This document shows positions 47,167 to 57,344 of a stretch of 64,000 bases of DNA, piece by piece. The position numbers and the translations under genes are program-made. The DNA lies in assembly GCF_030687295.1 (NCBI RefSeq), contig NZ_CP117425.1:1802001-1866000 (forward strand), read 5' to 3'. Origin of the DNA: Pseudomonas beijingensis (GTDB lineage: Bacteria > Pseudomonadota > Gammaproteobacteria > Pseudomonadales > Pseudomonadaceae). The notes below the pieces were generated by a model, which was not told the origin of the DNA, did not search any database, and was given only the letters and a program-made list of their open reading frames with translations. The stretch's first letter is position 1. Each line of letters begins with the position of its first letter.

Positions 47167-48873
47167 ATGTCCGTATTTGCCTTAGGGACGAGGCTAGTCG
47201 TCGCGTCGCTGTGTTTTCTAGCGATGAACATTGCCGTCGCTGCGCCAACCCCAGGCGATACGGACCTGATCCGTGAGCGCCAGGACCGTCTGCTCGAAGA
47301 GCAGCGTCGGCGCCTTGAAGAACTCAAGGACCTGCCCGGCAAAGAAGCGAAACCGGCCCAGCCCACTGCACCTGTCGATACCCGTTGTTTCCCGATCAAG
47401 ACCATCGAGCTCAAGGGCGCCGACGCCCTGTCCGAAAGCGAGCGCCAGCGCCTGCTCAAGCCCTTCCTCAACCAATGCCTGGGCGTGCCGCAGCTTAATC
47501 AGTTGCTCAAGGTCATCACCGACCACTACCTGGAAAAAGGCCTGGTCACCAGTCGCGCCTATTTGCCGCAACAGGACCTGTCCAGCGGTCACCTGCAAGT
47601 GCTGGTCGTCGAGGGGCGGCTGGAAGGCCTGAAAGGTGCCGAGAACAGCAAGTTGTCGGATCGTGAGTTGGCGATGACGTTTCCCGGCAAAACCGGCGAT
47701 CTGCTCAACCTGCGGGAGATGGAGCAGATGGTCGATCAACTGAACCGATTGCCGTCCAACCGGGCGCAAATGGAGCTGACACCCGGGCAGAACATCGGTG
47801 GCAGCGAAGTGCGGGTCAATAACACCCCGCAGAAACCCTGGCGCGCCGGCCTGTCACGGCATAACGATGGGCAGAAAAGCACTGGCGAGCAGCAATGGGG
47901 CGCCTCCCTGGATTGGGACAGCCCCTTGGGCTTGGCCGACCAACTGGCCTTGCGCGGCGGCCACGATGCCGTCAGCGATCACCAGAAAACCTCGCGCAAC
48001 GGCATGCTCTATTACAACCTGCCGTTTGGCTGGTGGAACCTGAGCTACACCTACAGCGAAAGCGAGTACCGGGCGCTGGGCCAGGCCAACGGTTTCAATT
48101 TCAAGCAGAGCGGCGACAGCCAGAACCATCAGGTGCGCCTGGAACGGGTGGTCCATCGCGATGCCATGAGCAAGACCTCCCTCAATACGGGCCTGGCGTA
48201 CCTGCGCACCAACAACTTCATCGCAGACAACAAGCTCGCTGAAAGCAGCAATCGCATCAGCGAGGCGCAGTTCGGCATCAACCATGGCCGGCGGATCGGC
48301 AATGCCTTCGTCAACCTCGACTTGGGCCTGCAAAACGGTATCGGGGCCCTTGATGCCCAGGGCGATCACGACCCTGGCCCCGGCCTGCCGAATGCCCGCT
48401 ACCGCAAATACACCGCGACCCTCAGCTACCTGCAACCGTTCCAGATGTGGGGCGAGTCCTTCAGCTTCAGCAGCCTGATGACCGGCCAGCGCAGCGAGGA
48501 TGCGTTGTTCGCCCCGCAGCGCATGAGCCTGGGCGGCCTGTCGTCGATTCGCGGCTACAAAGACCAGACGCTGTCTGGCGACAGCGGCGGCTACTGGCGC
48601 AACGACCTGCGCTGGAGCCGCCCGGTGACACTGGAGTGGCTGCGCCCAGTGTTCGCCGAGTACGGCACCAGCCTCGGTTATGACCAGGGCGTGATTCGCG
48701 GCAATCGCTACAACGGTAGCGAGCACGGGCGCATGTCGAGCAACTCGCTGGAGTTGTTCGCCCGCGGCGAGCACCTGAGCGCCAGCGTCACCTTCGCCCA
48801 CTCCCTGGAACGCCCGGATGCCCTGACCGAGCGCGAAGCGCCGATCTACTTCCGCTTGGATGTATCCATCTAA
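47167..48873 (+). CDS. TpsB outer-membrane transporter (ShlB/FhaC/CdiB family)
   Basis: This is an Omp85-superfamily two-partner secretion translocator that exports the adjacent TpsA. The ATG at 47167 (MSVFALGTRLVVASL, after GAGGGATCGAAC) places a signal peptide ending at AVAAP; an in-frame extension of 39 codons is rejected. The product is 568 residues. An N-terminal plug helix rich in Arg and Glu (RERQDRLLEEQRRRLEELKD) is followed by POTRA domains (CFPIKTIELKGADALS; YLEKGLVTSRAYLPQQDL) and a beta-barrel. The lid-loop motif is LSSIRGYKDQTLSG, the IRGY/VRGY signature. tpsA starts 24 bases downstream, forming an operon. Confidence 0.94.
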   Translation: MSVFALGTRLVVASLCFLAMNIAVAAPTPGDTDLIRERQDRLLEEQRRRLEELKDLPGKEAKPAQPTAPVDTRCFPIKTIELKGADALSESERQRLLKPFLNQCLGVPQLNQLLKVITDHYLEKGLVTSRAYLPQQDLSSGHLQVLVVEGRLEGLKGAENSKLSDRELAMTFPGKTGDLLNLREMEQMVDQLNRLPSNRAQMELTPGQNIGGSEVRVNNTPQKPWRAGLSRHNDGQKSTGEQQWGASLDWDSPLGLADQLALRGGHDAVSDHQKTSRNGMLYYNLPFGWWNLSYTYSESEYRALGQANGFNFKQSGDSQNHQVRLERVVHRDAMSKTSLNTGLAYLRTNNFIADNKLAESSNRISEAQFGINHGRRIGNAFVNLDLGLQNGIGALDAQGDHDPGPGLPNARYRKYTATLSYLQPFQMWGESFSFSSLMTGQRSEDALFAPQRMSLGGLSSIRGYKDQTLSGDSGGYWRNDLRWSRPVTLEWLRPVFAEYGTSLGYDQGVIRGNRYNGSEHGRMSSNSLELFARGEHLSASVTFAHSLERPDALTEREAPIYFRLDVSI

Positions 48874-48897
48874 TTTCTGCTGCAACGAGACCTGATC

Positions 48898-51800
48898 ATG
48901 GACGACCGCCAATACGCCTTCCTGGCCCGCCAGCCTTCTGCCACCCTGAAAACCCGCGACGCCTTCTGGGGCATGCCCAAGCGCGGCCTGGCATTCCTGT
49001 TGATCAACGTCATGTTCTGGCAGCCGCTGTGGGCCCAGGCGGGCGGCATCGTGGTCAGCGCGCCGGGCACCAGCCTTGGTCAGGCGGGCAACGGCGTACC
49101 CGTGGTCAACATCGCCAAGCCCAACGGCAGCGGTCTGTCCCATAACCAGTTCAAGGACTACAACGTCGGCAGCAACGGCGTGATCCTCAACAACGCCACC
49201 AATGCCGCCCAGTCCACGCAACTGGGCGGGATCATCCTCGGTAACCCGAATCTCAAGGGTACGGCCGCCAAGGTCATCCTTAACGAAGTCAACGGCGGCA
49301 ACCCCAGCCAGTTGCGCGGCTACACCGAAGTGGCGGGGCAGTCGGCTCATGTCATCGTCGCCAACCCTTATGGCATCACCTGCAATGGCTGCGGGTTTAT
49401 CAACACGCCCAAGGCGACCCTGACCACCGGCAAACCGATCATCGAAAACGGCCAGGTGAACCGCTATCAAGTGGATCAGGGCAGCGTCGCGATTGAAGGC
49501 GCCGGCCTCAACGCCAACAACGTCGACCGCTTCGAAATCATCACCCGCAGCGCCAAGATCAATGCCGAGATCCAGGCCAAGAACCTGACCATCGTCGCCG
49601 GGCGCAACGACGTTAACGCCAATACCCTCGACGCCACCGCCCGCGCCGATGACGGCAGCGCCAAGCCTGAACTGGCCATCGACTCCTCGGCGCTGGGCGG
49701 CATGTACGCCGGCGCCATCAAGCTGGTGGGGACTGAAGCTGGGGTTGGGGTGAAGCTGGACGGCAAGATGGTTGCCAGTGGGGGGGATATTCAGCTGGAT
49801 GCCAATGGTCATTTGAGCCTGGCACAAACCACGGCAGCAGGCGCCGTCGAGATCAAGGCTCAAAGCCTGGACGCCCAAGGGACGATCTATGCCGGCAGCC
49901 ATGTTCAGGCGACGACCAAGGGCGCTCTCAACAACCAGCGCGCCATCGCGGCGCGCGAGAAGGTCACGCTGACCACCGACGGCCAGCTCAACAACCTCGG
50001 CATCATCGAAGCAGGCGTCAACGTTGATAACACCCGCAACCAGATTGGCGATGTCGTGCTGACTGCGGCGAATATCGACAATCGTGGGAAGAACGTGATC
50101 GCCAGTCGCGACCTGAAAGCCACGACCACGCAGACCCTCGACAATCGCGGCGGCACTTTTTCCGCCGGCAAAACCCTGACGCTCGACAGCAAGGACATCG
50201 ACAACCGCGCCGGCACGCTGGTCAGTCAAGGCAGCATTCAAGCGCTGGCCACTGGGGCGTTGGATAACCGTGATAAAGGGATCATCGCCAGCGACGGCGT
50301 GCAGACCCTGGTCGCCGAGACGCTAAAGAACAGCGCAGGCGTTATCAGCAGCAACAACCTTTTGAAGCTCGAAGCGAAGACCCTGGATAACCGCGGCGGC
50401 AAGATTGCGTCCGACGCCGCGCTGACCCTTGGGGGCGGTAGCGCTGAAAACAGCGGCGGACAAATCACCAGCCAGGGCGATCTCGTCGCCACGCTGAAAA
50501 GCTTCAACCAACAGGACGGAAAGTTGGTCAGTCAGGGGAAACTGACCCTGACCGCAGACCGCATCAACAACAGCGACAACGGCTACATCGCCTCGGTCAA
50601 GGCGATGAGCCTGACCGCTCACCAGCAACTGCTCAATAACGGCGAGGCGATCATCAGCACCGAGCAGGGGCTGACGATCAGCGGCGCAGGTCTCGATAAC
50701 ACCAGAGGCAGCTTGCTCAGCCAAGGTGACCTGAAGGTCGATATCACTGGTGATTTCGTCAACCAGGATGGCAGCACCATCACCCAGGCTGGGAACGTGG
50801 ATGTCGAGGCGAGCAGTCTCGATAACCGTGGGGGTGTCCTGGCCAGTGTCGGTGGTTGGCTGAAAGCCACGCTGGACACGGTGTTGGATAACGGCGAGTC
50901 GCTCACCTCCGCCGACGAGGCCGGGTTGATCCAGGCGCAGTCCGTCGATCTCGATGCGAAACAGGCGCTGCGCAACAATGGTGGGCAGGTCTCGGCCTTG
51001 TCCGGGGCCGTTGAGCTCACCACGACCACGCTCGAAAACCGCGATGGCGCAGTGCTCGCCAAACAGACACTGACAGTACTCGCGCAGGACTTGGACAACC
51101 GCGACGGGCGCGCAGCGGCAAACGCCATTGATTTCGGTTTGACCGGGACGCTGAACAACCAGCGCGGTCTGGTGGAAGGTTCCAACGGCCTGCTGATCCG
51201 TGCTGCGTCGGTTGATAACCAGGGCGGCAAGTTGCGCTCGGTGGGCAAGCTGGGGACCGCGACGCTAACGGTTGATCAACTGCTGGACAACCAGGGCGGC
51301 GTCATTGAAGCGGCTACCCAGGACCTGTCCTTGCAGATGGCAGGCTTCAAGAATGCTGGCGGCACTGTTCGTCATGTGGGCGCCGGTGCTTTGGGTGTGG
51401 ACCTCGCCAGGTTCAGCAACATCGGCGGCAGCCTGATGACCTCAGGCACCCTGGCCGTCGACGCCGCACGTTGGGATAACAGCTCGAATATCCAAGCCAA
51501 TGTCCTGAACCTGAAGGTGGGCCAGCTCAATCAGACCAGCAGCGGCAAGTTGGTCGCGGTGCAAAGCCTGCTGGCCACGGGCGGCAACTGGAACAACGCG
51601 GGCACCATCAGCAGCGACGTTGATTTGGATCTGAAGCTGACTGGCGCTTATGTCGGCACTGAAAACAGCCGCGTCAGCAGCCTCAATAAATTCGATTTGA
51701 GCGCCGCCAGCCTCGATCTCTCCAGCGGCTCGCGCCTGGCTGGCGGTGGCGCTACCACCGTCAGCAGTCTGGGTGCGTTGAACAATGCCGGACGGATCAC

Positions 51801-54800
51801 CGGCGGCGGCAAGTTCTCCCTGGCCGCCACGAGCCTGGTCAATACGGGCACGCTGGGTGGCGCCGACAGCGTCGAACTGGTTGCCAACGAGGCCCGTAAC
51901 GATCGCGGCCTGATCTTCAGCGGCGCGGACATGGCCCTGCGTTTCAATCGCTTCACCAACTATCGCGCGGACGTCTACAGCCTGGGGGCACTGAATGTCG
52001 CGGCACGAGATGGCGTCGCTCGCAGCGTGCTGCTGGAGAACATCTCCGGCACCTTAGAGTCGGCAAAGGACATGTCGCTGCGCAGCGACACGCTGATCAA
52101 TCGCAAGGACGTCTTTTCCACCACTGATGAGCTGGTGTCGGGTTCCATCAGTGTCAAGTGTTATGACTGCAGTGGTGACCACCACAACGTCGACTATGTG
52201 GCCAGGGAAACCTACCAAAGCGCAGTGCTTGAAGACTCGGCCAGTGCCACGCTGATGAGTGGGGCGAAGCTGACCGTTGATGGCTCTGCGGTGACCAACC
52301 AATACAGCGTGATGGCCTCGGCCGCCGACCTGTTGATTACAGCGGACAACTTCGCCAACGTTGGCGCTGCTTCCGGCACCAGTGTCAGAACGCGGACCTG
52401 GAATACGGGGCGTGTCACTGATGGAACCGACGAGCGTTTTCGCGACAGGGTCATCGTCCCCTACAACGCCCAGGCCAACCCGAAACAAGTGCCCGTCGAT
52501 GCGCTCAACAACTTCCGTCAGGTGGGTGATATCACGATCGTGACGCCGGGGGAGTCGCTGGCACCGGCGGTCGTTCAATCAGGCGGCAACATCAGCATCC
52601 AGGCTACGCAACGCCTGGAGAACAGCAGCATCGTGCAGTTCCAGGCGCCGCTGGCGGGTGCAGCGAAGTCAGCGGCCACCGATGTGGCCAACGCCGCACA
52701 GCCAGCGGTCGTGGTGCTCAACCCGCAGTTGCCACCTGATCTGGCCCAACAACAAGTCAACCCGACCACCATGCCCGGGTTCACCTTGCCGACTGGCGAG
52801 AATGGCTTGTTCCGTGTCGTCGACAGCGCGGCCGCAGCGCAAGACAGCCGCGACCAGAGCCGGGCCACTGTCCAGGGTTCGGACGCCAGCCGGGTCATCA
52901 CCGGCCCCAAATACCTGATTGAAACCAACCCCGCGCTGACCGACCTCAGGCAGTTCATGAGCTCGGACTACTTGCTGGATAACCTGGGTTATGACCCCGA
53001 TACCAGCTGGAAGCGCCTGGGCGATGGTTTGTACGAACAACGCCTGATCCAACAGGCGGTGCTGGCCCGCACTGGGCAGCGTTTCATTGCCGGACAGACC
53101 AGCGACGAAGGCATGTTCAAGTACCTGATGAACAATGCCATCGCCAGCAAGGAACAACTGAACCTAGCCCTTGGCGTGACCCTGACTTCGCAACAAGTCG
53201 CCGCGCTGACCCACGACATCGTCTGGATGGAAGACCAGGTCGTCAGTGGCCAACATGTCCTGGTGCCGGTGCTTTACCTGGCACAGGCCAACAACCGGCT
53301 GATGGCCGATGGCGCGTTGATCCAGGGCAAGAACCTCACCCTGATTGCGGGCACCGACCTGAAGAACGCCGGGACGCTGCGTGCCAGCGAGAACCTCTCG
53401 GCGGCAGCCGGGAACAACCTGATCAACACGCGCCTGGCCGAGGCTGGCGAGCGGCTCAAGTTGGTCGCGGGCAAAGACCTGGTCAACATGCAAGGCGGCA
53501 TCCTCAAGGGCAAGGACGTCGAGCTCTCGACCTTGACCGGCGATATCCGCAACGACCGGACCATCACCACCCTCGAGAACAGCGGCCAGGGCTTCAGTTC
53601 GAAAACCGCCGTTGTCGACAATGCCGCGCGCATCGAGGCCGGCAACAACCTCACCATGCATGCTGCGGGCGATCTGCTCAACGTGGGCGGCGCGATCACC
53701 GCGGGCAACAACGCAGACCTGAGGGCGGGCAAAGACGTCGTCATCTCCGCGGCTCGCGAAGAAAGCGGCTCGATGCGCCAGGATAAGCGCCACTTCTGGG
53801 AGCAGAGCCAGACCGTTCAGCACGCCAGTGAAGTCAAGGCGGGCGGCAACCTGAACGTCACCGCCGGCAACAACCTGACCGTAGTCGCCAGCCATCTCAA
53901 AGCCAAAGGCGATATCAACCTGAGCGGTAACGATGTCGCCCTGATCTCGGCGGCGAACGAGGACTCCAGCGAATACCGCTACAAGCGCAGCGGCAAGAAG
54001 ATCAACAAAGAAGAAGACCATGTCTCGCAGCAGGCGACCACCCTCGATGCCGGGGGGGATGTAAGGGTTGCTGCGCACAATGATCTGTTGATGGTCGCGA
54101 GCAAGATTGCGGCGGGTAACGAGGCCTACTTGGTGGCGGGTAAGCAGTTGAGTCTGCTGGCTGAGCAGAATCGTGATTACTCGCTGTATGACATGAAGAA
54201 AAAGGGCAGTTGGGGCAGTAAAGCCGCGCGGCGCGATGAGGTGACGCAACTCACCCATATCGGAAGCGAGATCAGCACCGGGGGCGACTCGATGTTGGTC
54301 AGCGGCGGCGATCAGAGCTATCAAGTGGCGAAGCTGCAAAGCGGCAACGACCTGATCATTGACAGCGGCGGACGCATCACCTTCGAAGGGGTCAAGGACT
54401 TCCACGACGAGAGCCATACCAAGAGCAAAAGCGACCTGGCCTGGTACAAGATGAAAGGCGAGGGGCGGACTGACGAAACCTTGCGCCAGAGCGCTCTGGT
54501 TGCCCAAGGAAAGTTGGTGATCAAGGCCGTCGATGGGCTGCGCATCGATGTCAAACAAGTGGATCAGCAGAGCGTCAGTCAAACCATCGATGCAATGGTG
54601 AAGGCTGAACCAGACCTGGCCTGGATGAAAGAGGCCCAGGCGCGTGGCGACATTGACTGGCGCCAGGTGAAGGAAATCCACGACAGCTTCAAGTATGACA
54701 ACTCCGGTCTGGGAGCCGGGGCCAAGATCGCCATCGCGATTTTGATGTCGTTCATCATGGGGCCGGCAGGTTTCGGGCTGTCGGGCACCAATCTTGCGGT

Positions 54801-56352
54801 CGCCACCAGCCTGAGCACCACGGCGGTCACCAGCACCATTGAGAACAAAGGCAACCTGGGACTTGCCCTGAAGGAAACAGTCAGCGCCGATAGCCTGAAA
54901 AGTGCGGCCATTGCCGGTTTTACCGCCTATGCATTCCAATACGCGGACAAAGAATGGTTTACCAGTGCCGACAGCGCCAGCACTACCACGCAAGGCGTCG
55001 AGCCGTCGGCGGGTTCAGCGGGTTCAGCGGGTTCGGCATCGAGCGCCAGTAATTCCTCCAAGGATATCTTCCGTTGGAGTAACGCGACTGACACGGCAAT
55101 CCGCACCACTGGGCGAGCGGTGATCTCCAGCAGTATCTCCACCGCTATCGGTGGTGGCAGCTTCGGCAGCAACTTCAATGCAGCCCTGCTGGGAGAGGCC
55201 GGCAATGTCGCGATGGCGACTGGCTTCAACTGGGTGGGCGATACCATCAAGTTCCCCGATGGCGGCCCACAGAAAATTGTTGCCCACGCGATCATGGGTG
55301 GTTTGCTGGCTGAGCTGACAGGAAGTGATTTCAAGACCGGCGCGGTCGCTGCCGGTTTGAACGAAGCGCTGATCCCTGGCATGGCCAAGGTGGCGGGTGA
55401 AAACAAAGATCTGCAGCTGATGCTGTCGCAGCTAACAGGTTTATTGGCGGCAGCTGCGGTCGATGGAGATCTGAATACAGGCTCGAAGATCGCCGAGAAA
55501 GCGACTGCCTTTAACTACCTGTTCCATGCCGAACTGGTCGAAAGAGAACAGAAGCTCAATACGTGCGCCTCCCCGGCGGATTGCCAATCCGTCAGGGACT
55601 ATTACAACAACCTTGATACGACTCGGAACAAAGAGTTCGGACAGTACTGCCGGAATAACCCGGCGAGCTGTTTGCAAGTGACGAAGCAGTTGGTGGATGA
55701 GATTCCAGCCAATGAGAAATTGCTGCATGACGGCAGAAGCGCCGGGCTCGATCGTTCGGCAGCGCTTTGGGAAATTACTCGAAGTAACGAGCGGGCCATC
55801 AATACCGGCATCATCGAGAAGACGCGTACCGATAAAGGCGATGGTGCTGCCTTTCTGACGGAGCTTGCTGCGGATGGATTGAGCCAGGACCGGGGGCTGT
55901 TCTCGTCGACGGCTGGGGGTAAGGGTGGTACAACCGGGGTTAAGGTTGGGGTTGTGGGGAGTGATGGTGCAAAAGGAGCAGGTGCCTCGGCGGGTGTAAG
56001 TTCCTCAAATGGTACAGTCAGCCAGTTAGCTAAAAATAAGGCTGCTGGAGAGGCGTTTGAAGCAAAAACGATGGACAAGCTTCAAGAAACTCAAACTGGA
56101 GTTGTACAGCAGGTGACCGTTAAAACTCAAAGCGGCACAAGAACCAGAGTTGATTTAATGGGTAAGGATGCGGATGGAAATATTGTTTGCACAGAGTGTA
56201 AAGCTTCGCCATCCGCCCCTCTAACCAAAAACCAAAAAATAGCTTTTCCTGAAATTAAAGAGTCGGGAGCAGTTGTAGTAGGTAAAGGGAAACCTGGGTT
56301 CCCAGGAGGTACCCAGATTCCACCTACGACAGTGAATGTGGTAAGGCCCTAA
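48898..56352 (+). CDS. TpsA/CdiA-like filamentous hemagglutinin with nuclease tail
   Basis: This is a giant exoprotein of 2484 residues. The signal region RGLAFLLINVMFWQPLWAQA (about 28-47) is followed by the TPS secretion domain (PGTSLGQAGNGVPVVNI, NQFKDYNVGSNGVILNN, VIVANPYGITCNGCGFINTP). Long hemagglutinin beta-helix repeats rich in LDNRGG and LKNAGT motifs run to about 1700. A DUF637-like segment follows (about 1880-2000; DLAWMKEAQARGDIDWRQVK), then the pre-toxin stretch ending AFNYLFHAELVER near 2202-2215. The last ~105 residues (from AAGEAFEAKTMDKL, about 2382) carry D2419 and E2433-C-K2435 (VDLMGKD... ECKASPS), a PD-(D/E)XK-type nuclease core. The tail is AT-richer than the rest and is followed at once by an immunity gene, as in CdiA-CT/CdiI modules. 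Confidence 0.92.
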   Translation: MDDRQYAFLARQPSATLKTRDAFWGMPKRGLAFLLINVMFWQPLWAQAGGIVVSAPGTSLGQAGNGVPVVNIAKPNGSGLSHNQFKDYNVGSNGVILNNATNAAQSTQLGGIILGNPNLKGTAAKVILNEVNGGNPSQLRGYTEVAGQSAHVIVANPYGITCNGCGFINTPKATLTTGKPIIENGQVNRYQVDQGSVAIEGAGLNANNVDRFEIITRSAKINAEIQAKNLTIVAGRNDVNANTLDATARADDGSAKPELAIDSSALGGMYAGAIKLVGTEAGVGVKLDGKMVASGGDIQLDANGHLSLAQTTAAGAVEIKAQSLDAQGTIYAGSHVQATTKGALNNQRAIAAREKVTLTTDGQLNNLGIIEAGVNVDNTRNQIGDVVLTAANIDNRGKNVIASRDLKATTTQTLDNRGGTFSAGKTLTLDSKDIDNRAGTLVSQGSIQALATGALDNRDKGIIASDGVQTLVAETLKNSAGVISSNNLLKLEAKTLDNRGGKIASDAALTLGGGSAENSGGQITSQGDLVATLKSFNQQDGKLVSQGKLTLTADRINNSDNGYIASVKAMSLTAHQQLLNNGEAIISTEQGLTISGAGLDNTRGSLLSQGDLKVDITGDFVNQDGSTITQAGNVDVEASSLDNRGGVLASVGGWLKATLDTVLDNGESLTSADEAGLIQAQSVDLDAKQALRNNGGQVSALSGAVELTTTTLENRDGAVLAKQTLTVLAQDLDNRDGRAAANAIDFGLTGTLNNQRGLVEGSNGLLIRAASVDNQGGKLRSVGKLGTATLTVDQLLDNQGGVIEAATQDLSLQMAGFKNAGGTVRHVGAGALGVDLARFSNIGGSLMTSGTLAVDAARWDNSSNIQANVLNLKVGQLNQTSSGKLVAVQSLLATGGNWNNAGTISSDVDLDLKLTGAYVGTENSRVSSLNKFDLSAASLDLSSGSRLAGGGATTVSSLGALNNAGRITGGGKFSLAATSLVNTGTLGGADSVELVANEARNDRGLIFSGADMALRFNRFTNYRADVYSLGALNVAARDGVARSVLLENISGTLESAKDMSLRSDTLINRKDVFSTTDELVSGSISVKCYDCSGDHHNVDYVARETYQSAVLEDSASATLMSGAKLTVDGSAVTNQYSVMASAADLLITADNFANVGAASGTSVRTRTWNTGRVTDGTDERFRDRVIVPYNAQANPKQVPVDALNNFRQVGDITIVTPGESLAPAVVQSGGNISIQATQRLENSSIVQFQAPLAGAAKSAATDVANAAQPAVVVLNPQLPPDLAQQQVNPTTMPGFTLPTGENGLFRVVDSAAAAQDSRDQSRATVQGSDASRVITGPKYLIETNPALTDLRQFMSSDYLLDNLGYDPDTSWKRLGDGLYEQRLIQQAVLARTGQRFIAGQTSDEGMFKYLMNNAIASKEQLNLALGVTLTSQQVAALTHDIVWMEDQVVSGQHVLVPVLYLAQANNRLMADGALIQGKNLTLIAGTDLKNAGTLRASENLSAAAGNNLINTRLAEAGERLKLVAGKDLVNMQGGILKGKDVELSTLTGDIRNDRTITTLENSGQGFSSKTAVVDNAARIEAGNNLTMHAAGDLLNVGGAITAGNNADLRAGKDVVISAAREESGSMRQDKRHFWEQSQTVQHASEVKAGGNLNVTAGNNLTVVASHLKAKGDINLSGNDVALISAANEDSSEYRYKRSGKKINKEEDHVSQQATTLDAGGDVRVAAHNDLLMVASKIAAGNEAYLVAGKQLSLLAEQNRDYSLYDMKKKGSWGSKAARRDEVTQLTHIGSEISTGGDSMLVSGGDQSYQVAKLQSGNDLIIDSGGRITFEGVKDFHDESHTKSKSDLAWYKMKGEGRTDETLRQSALVAQGKLVIKAVDGLRIDVKQVDQQSVSQTIDAMVKAEPDLAWMKEAQARGDIDWRQVKEIHDSFKYDNSGLGAGAKIAIAILMSFIMGPAGFGLSGTNLAVATSLSTTAVTSTIENKGNLGLALKETVSADSLKSAAIAGFTAYAFQYADKEWFTSADSASTTTQGVEPSAGSAGSAGSASSASNSSKDIFRWSNATDTAIRTTGRAVISSSISTAIGGGSFGSNFNAALLGEAGNVAMATGFNWVGDTIKFPDGGPQKIVAHAIMGGLLAELTGSDFKTGAVAAGLNEALIPGMAKVAGENKDLQLMLSQLTGLLAAAAVDGDLNTGSKIAEKATAFNYLFHAELVEREQKLNTCASPADCQSVRDYYNNLDTTRNKEFGQYCRNNPASCLQVTKQLVDEIPANEKLLHDGRSAGLDRSAALWEITRSNERAINTGIIEKTRTDKGDGAAFLTELAADGLSQDRGLFSSTAGGKGGTTGVKVGVVGSDGAKGAGASAGVSSSNGTVSQLAKNKAAGEAFEAKTMDKLQETQTGVVQQVTVKTQSGTRTRVDLMGKDADGNIVCTECKASPSAPLTKNQKIAFPEIKESGAVVVGKGKPGFPGGTQIPPTTVNVVRP

Positions 56353-56361
56353 GGAGGGTGT

Positions 56362-56685
56362 ATGTCAATTGAACAAGCTGATGTTGTCGATGCCATTGGT
56401 GTTGATAAAGAAACGGGAGGAGTTGTTTTAACTATCAGTGATCATTTGGAGTGGAGCAATGAACATTTATTGCTACTCCAAGAAAAAATCAATTTGTATA
56501 TTGGCTTTGTTGAGGCGGGAGATCTGGTAGCGGTTTATCCTGACGCGAAAGGTCGTCAGGTTTCTATAAATTTCGTCTTTAAGTACCCTCCGGATGTAAG
56601 GGGGAAGAATTTTTTAGATAGGGTCGGTCCTATTGTGGAGCAGGCGGGAATAAGATTTTCTTTTCAGATTTCTAAAATGAATTGA
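56362..56685 (+). CDS. Probable cognate immunity protein (DUF6572-like)
   Basis: This is a 107-residue cytosolic protein beginning nine bases after the tpsA stop, with GGAGG directly upstream of the ATG. The sequence MSIEQADVVDAIGVDKETGG, then LTISDHLEWSNEHLLLLQEK and YPDAKGRQVSINFVFKYPP, resembles the DUF6572 family, often found beside polymorphic toxins. It should bind and neutralise the nuclease tail of the TpsA so that kin cells survive. Base composition is clearly AT-richer than in the flanking core genes, matching the toxin tail. This fits exchange of the toxin-immunity pair as one unit. Pairing is inferred from position. Confidence 0.82.
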   Translation: MSIEQADVVDAIGVDKETGGVVLTISDHLEWSNEHLLLLQEKINLYIGFVEAGDLVAVYPDAKGRQVSINFVFKYPPDVRGKNFLDRVGPIVEQAGIRFSFQISKMN

Positions 56686-56728
56686 CGATACAAGCACCGA
56701 AAAGGGGAGTTTTTTTGCGACGTACAGA

Positions 56729-56785
56729 GGGAGCAGACTTATTTGCTTTGATTTGCTTTGCTTGGTTTGCAAATAAATCTGTCCC
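56729..56785. repeat. Imperfect inverted repeat with AAATAAATCTGTCCC core, copy 1
   Basis: GGGAGCAGACTTATTTGC (56729-56746) pairs imperfectly with GCAAATAAATCTGTCCC (56769-56785), with one mismatch and one indel. The same core recurs at 57345-57424. This motif is familiar as a dispersed repeat in pseudomonads. It lies in the leader of the next lipoprotein gene. Confidence 0.65.
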
Positions 56786-56831
56786 TTTTCTCTCTGAGTC
56801 AGAGATAAAAACGTGCCTTGGAGGGCCATTG

Positions 56832-57275
56832 ATGCGACACGATGTTGTTTTACGCTTTGTAGCGATGATTCTGTTCTGCTTCACACTGACGGGCTGCATT
56901 CATTACGAACATAAAAGCGCAGAAGGAAAACCCTGGGACGAAGTCGCGACAATTCGGCAGTTCGACAAGCATTTGTCGATAGACAAGATCGATGACGATA
57001 CGTCGCTATATTGGCTAGCCCGCCAAACCGAGTATCGACTCGGCGCAGGAAGGCATAAACTTTCCGTTAAGTACGCTATTGGAACCGAATACTCACGTCC
57101 AATTGAAATGACCGTGGATTTGGTCGGTGGCCGTACCTATGGACTGTATGGCATTTCTTCTATGAAATGGTGGTATTACGAAGTTCGTGATGTCGATACA
57201 GGGCGTTCCGCGAAAGTTATAGAGCCGACTGTCACAATGACGCCTTCTGAATCAGCCGGGCAGGCGGTCCAATAA
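56832..57275 (+). CDS. Predicted lipoprotein of unknown function
   Basis: The product is 147 residues. The start at 56832 (MRHDVVLRFVAMILFCFTLT) has TTGGAGGGCCATTG upstream; a longer in-frame reading would run through the repeat and is rejected. A lipobox LTGC places the lipidated cysteine at about residue 22, so it is a membrane-attached lipoprotein. The mature part has no domain that I recognise (QFDKHLSIDKIDDDTSLYWL, GAGRHKLSVKYAIGTEYSRP, a YYEVRD end). Its beta-rich, GRHKL-containing pattern resembles small envelope lipoproteins with PEGA-like folds. It follows the immunity gene on the same strand. Confidence 0.75.
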   Translation: MRHDVVLRFVAMILFCFTLTGCIHYEHKSAEGKPWDEVATIRQFDKHLSIDKIDDDTSLYWLARQTEYRLGAGRHKLSVKYAIGTEYSRPIEMTVDLVGGRTYGLYGISSMKWWYYEVRDVDTGRSAKVIEPTVTMTPSESAGQAVQ

Positions 57276-57344
57276 TTTCATTGTGGCGAGTGGATTTATC
57301 CCCGCTCGGCTGCGCAGCAGCCCCAAATCAGGCAACTCAAGCAA

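Noticed and set aside
47854..50241. 795-codon minus-strand open frame across the tpsB-tpsA boundary, and a 609-codon one at 53164-54993
   Set aside because: Both are complementary to repetitive, GC-rich tpsA coding sequence; long antisense frames are expected there and no protein family is recognisable.
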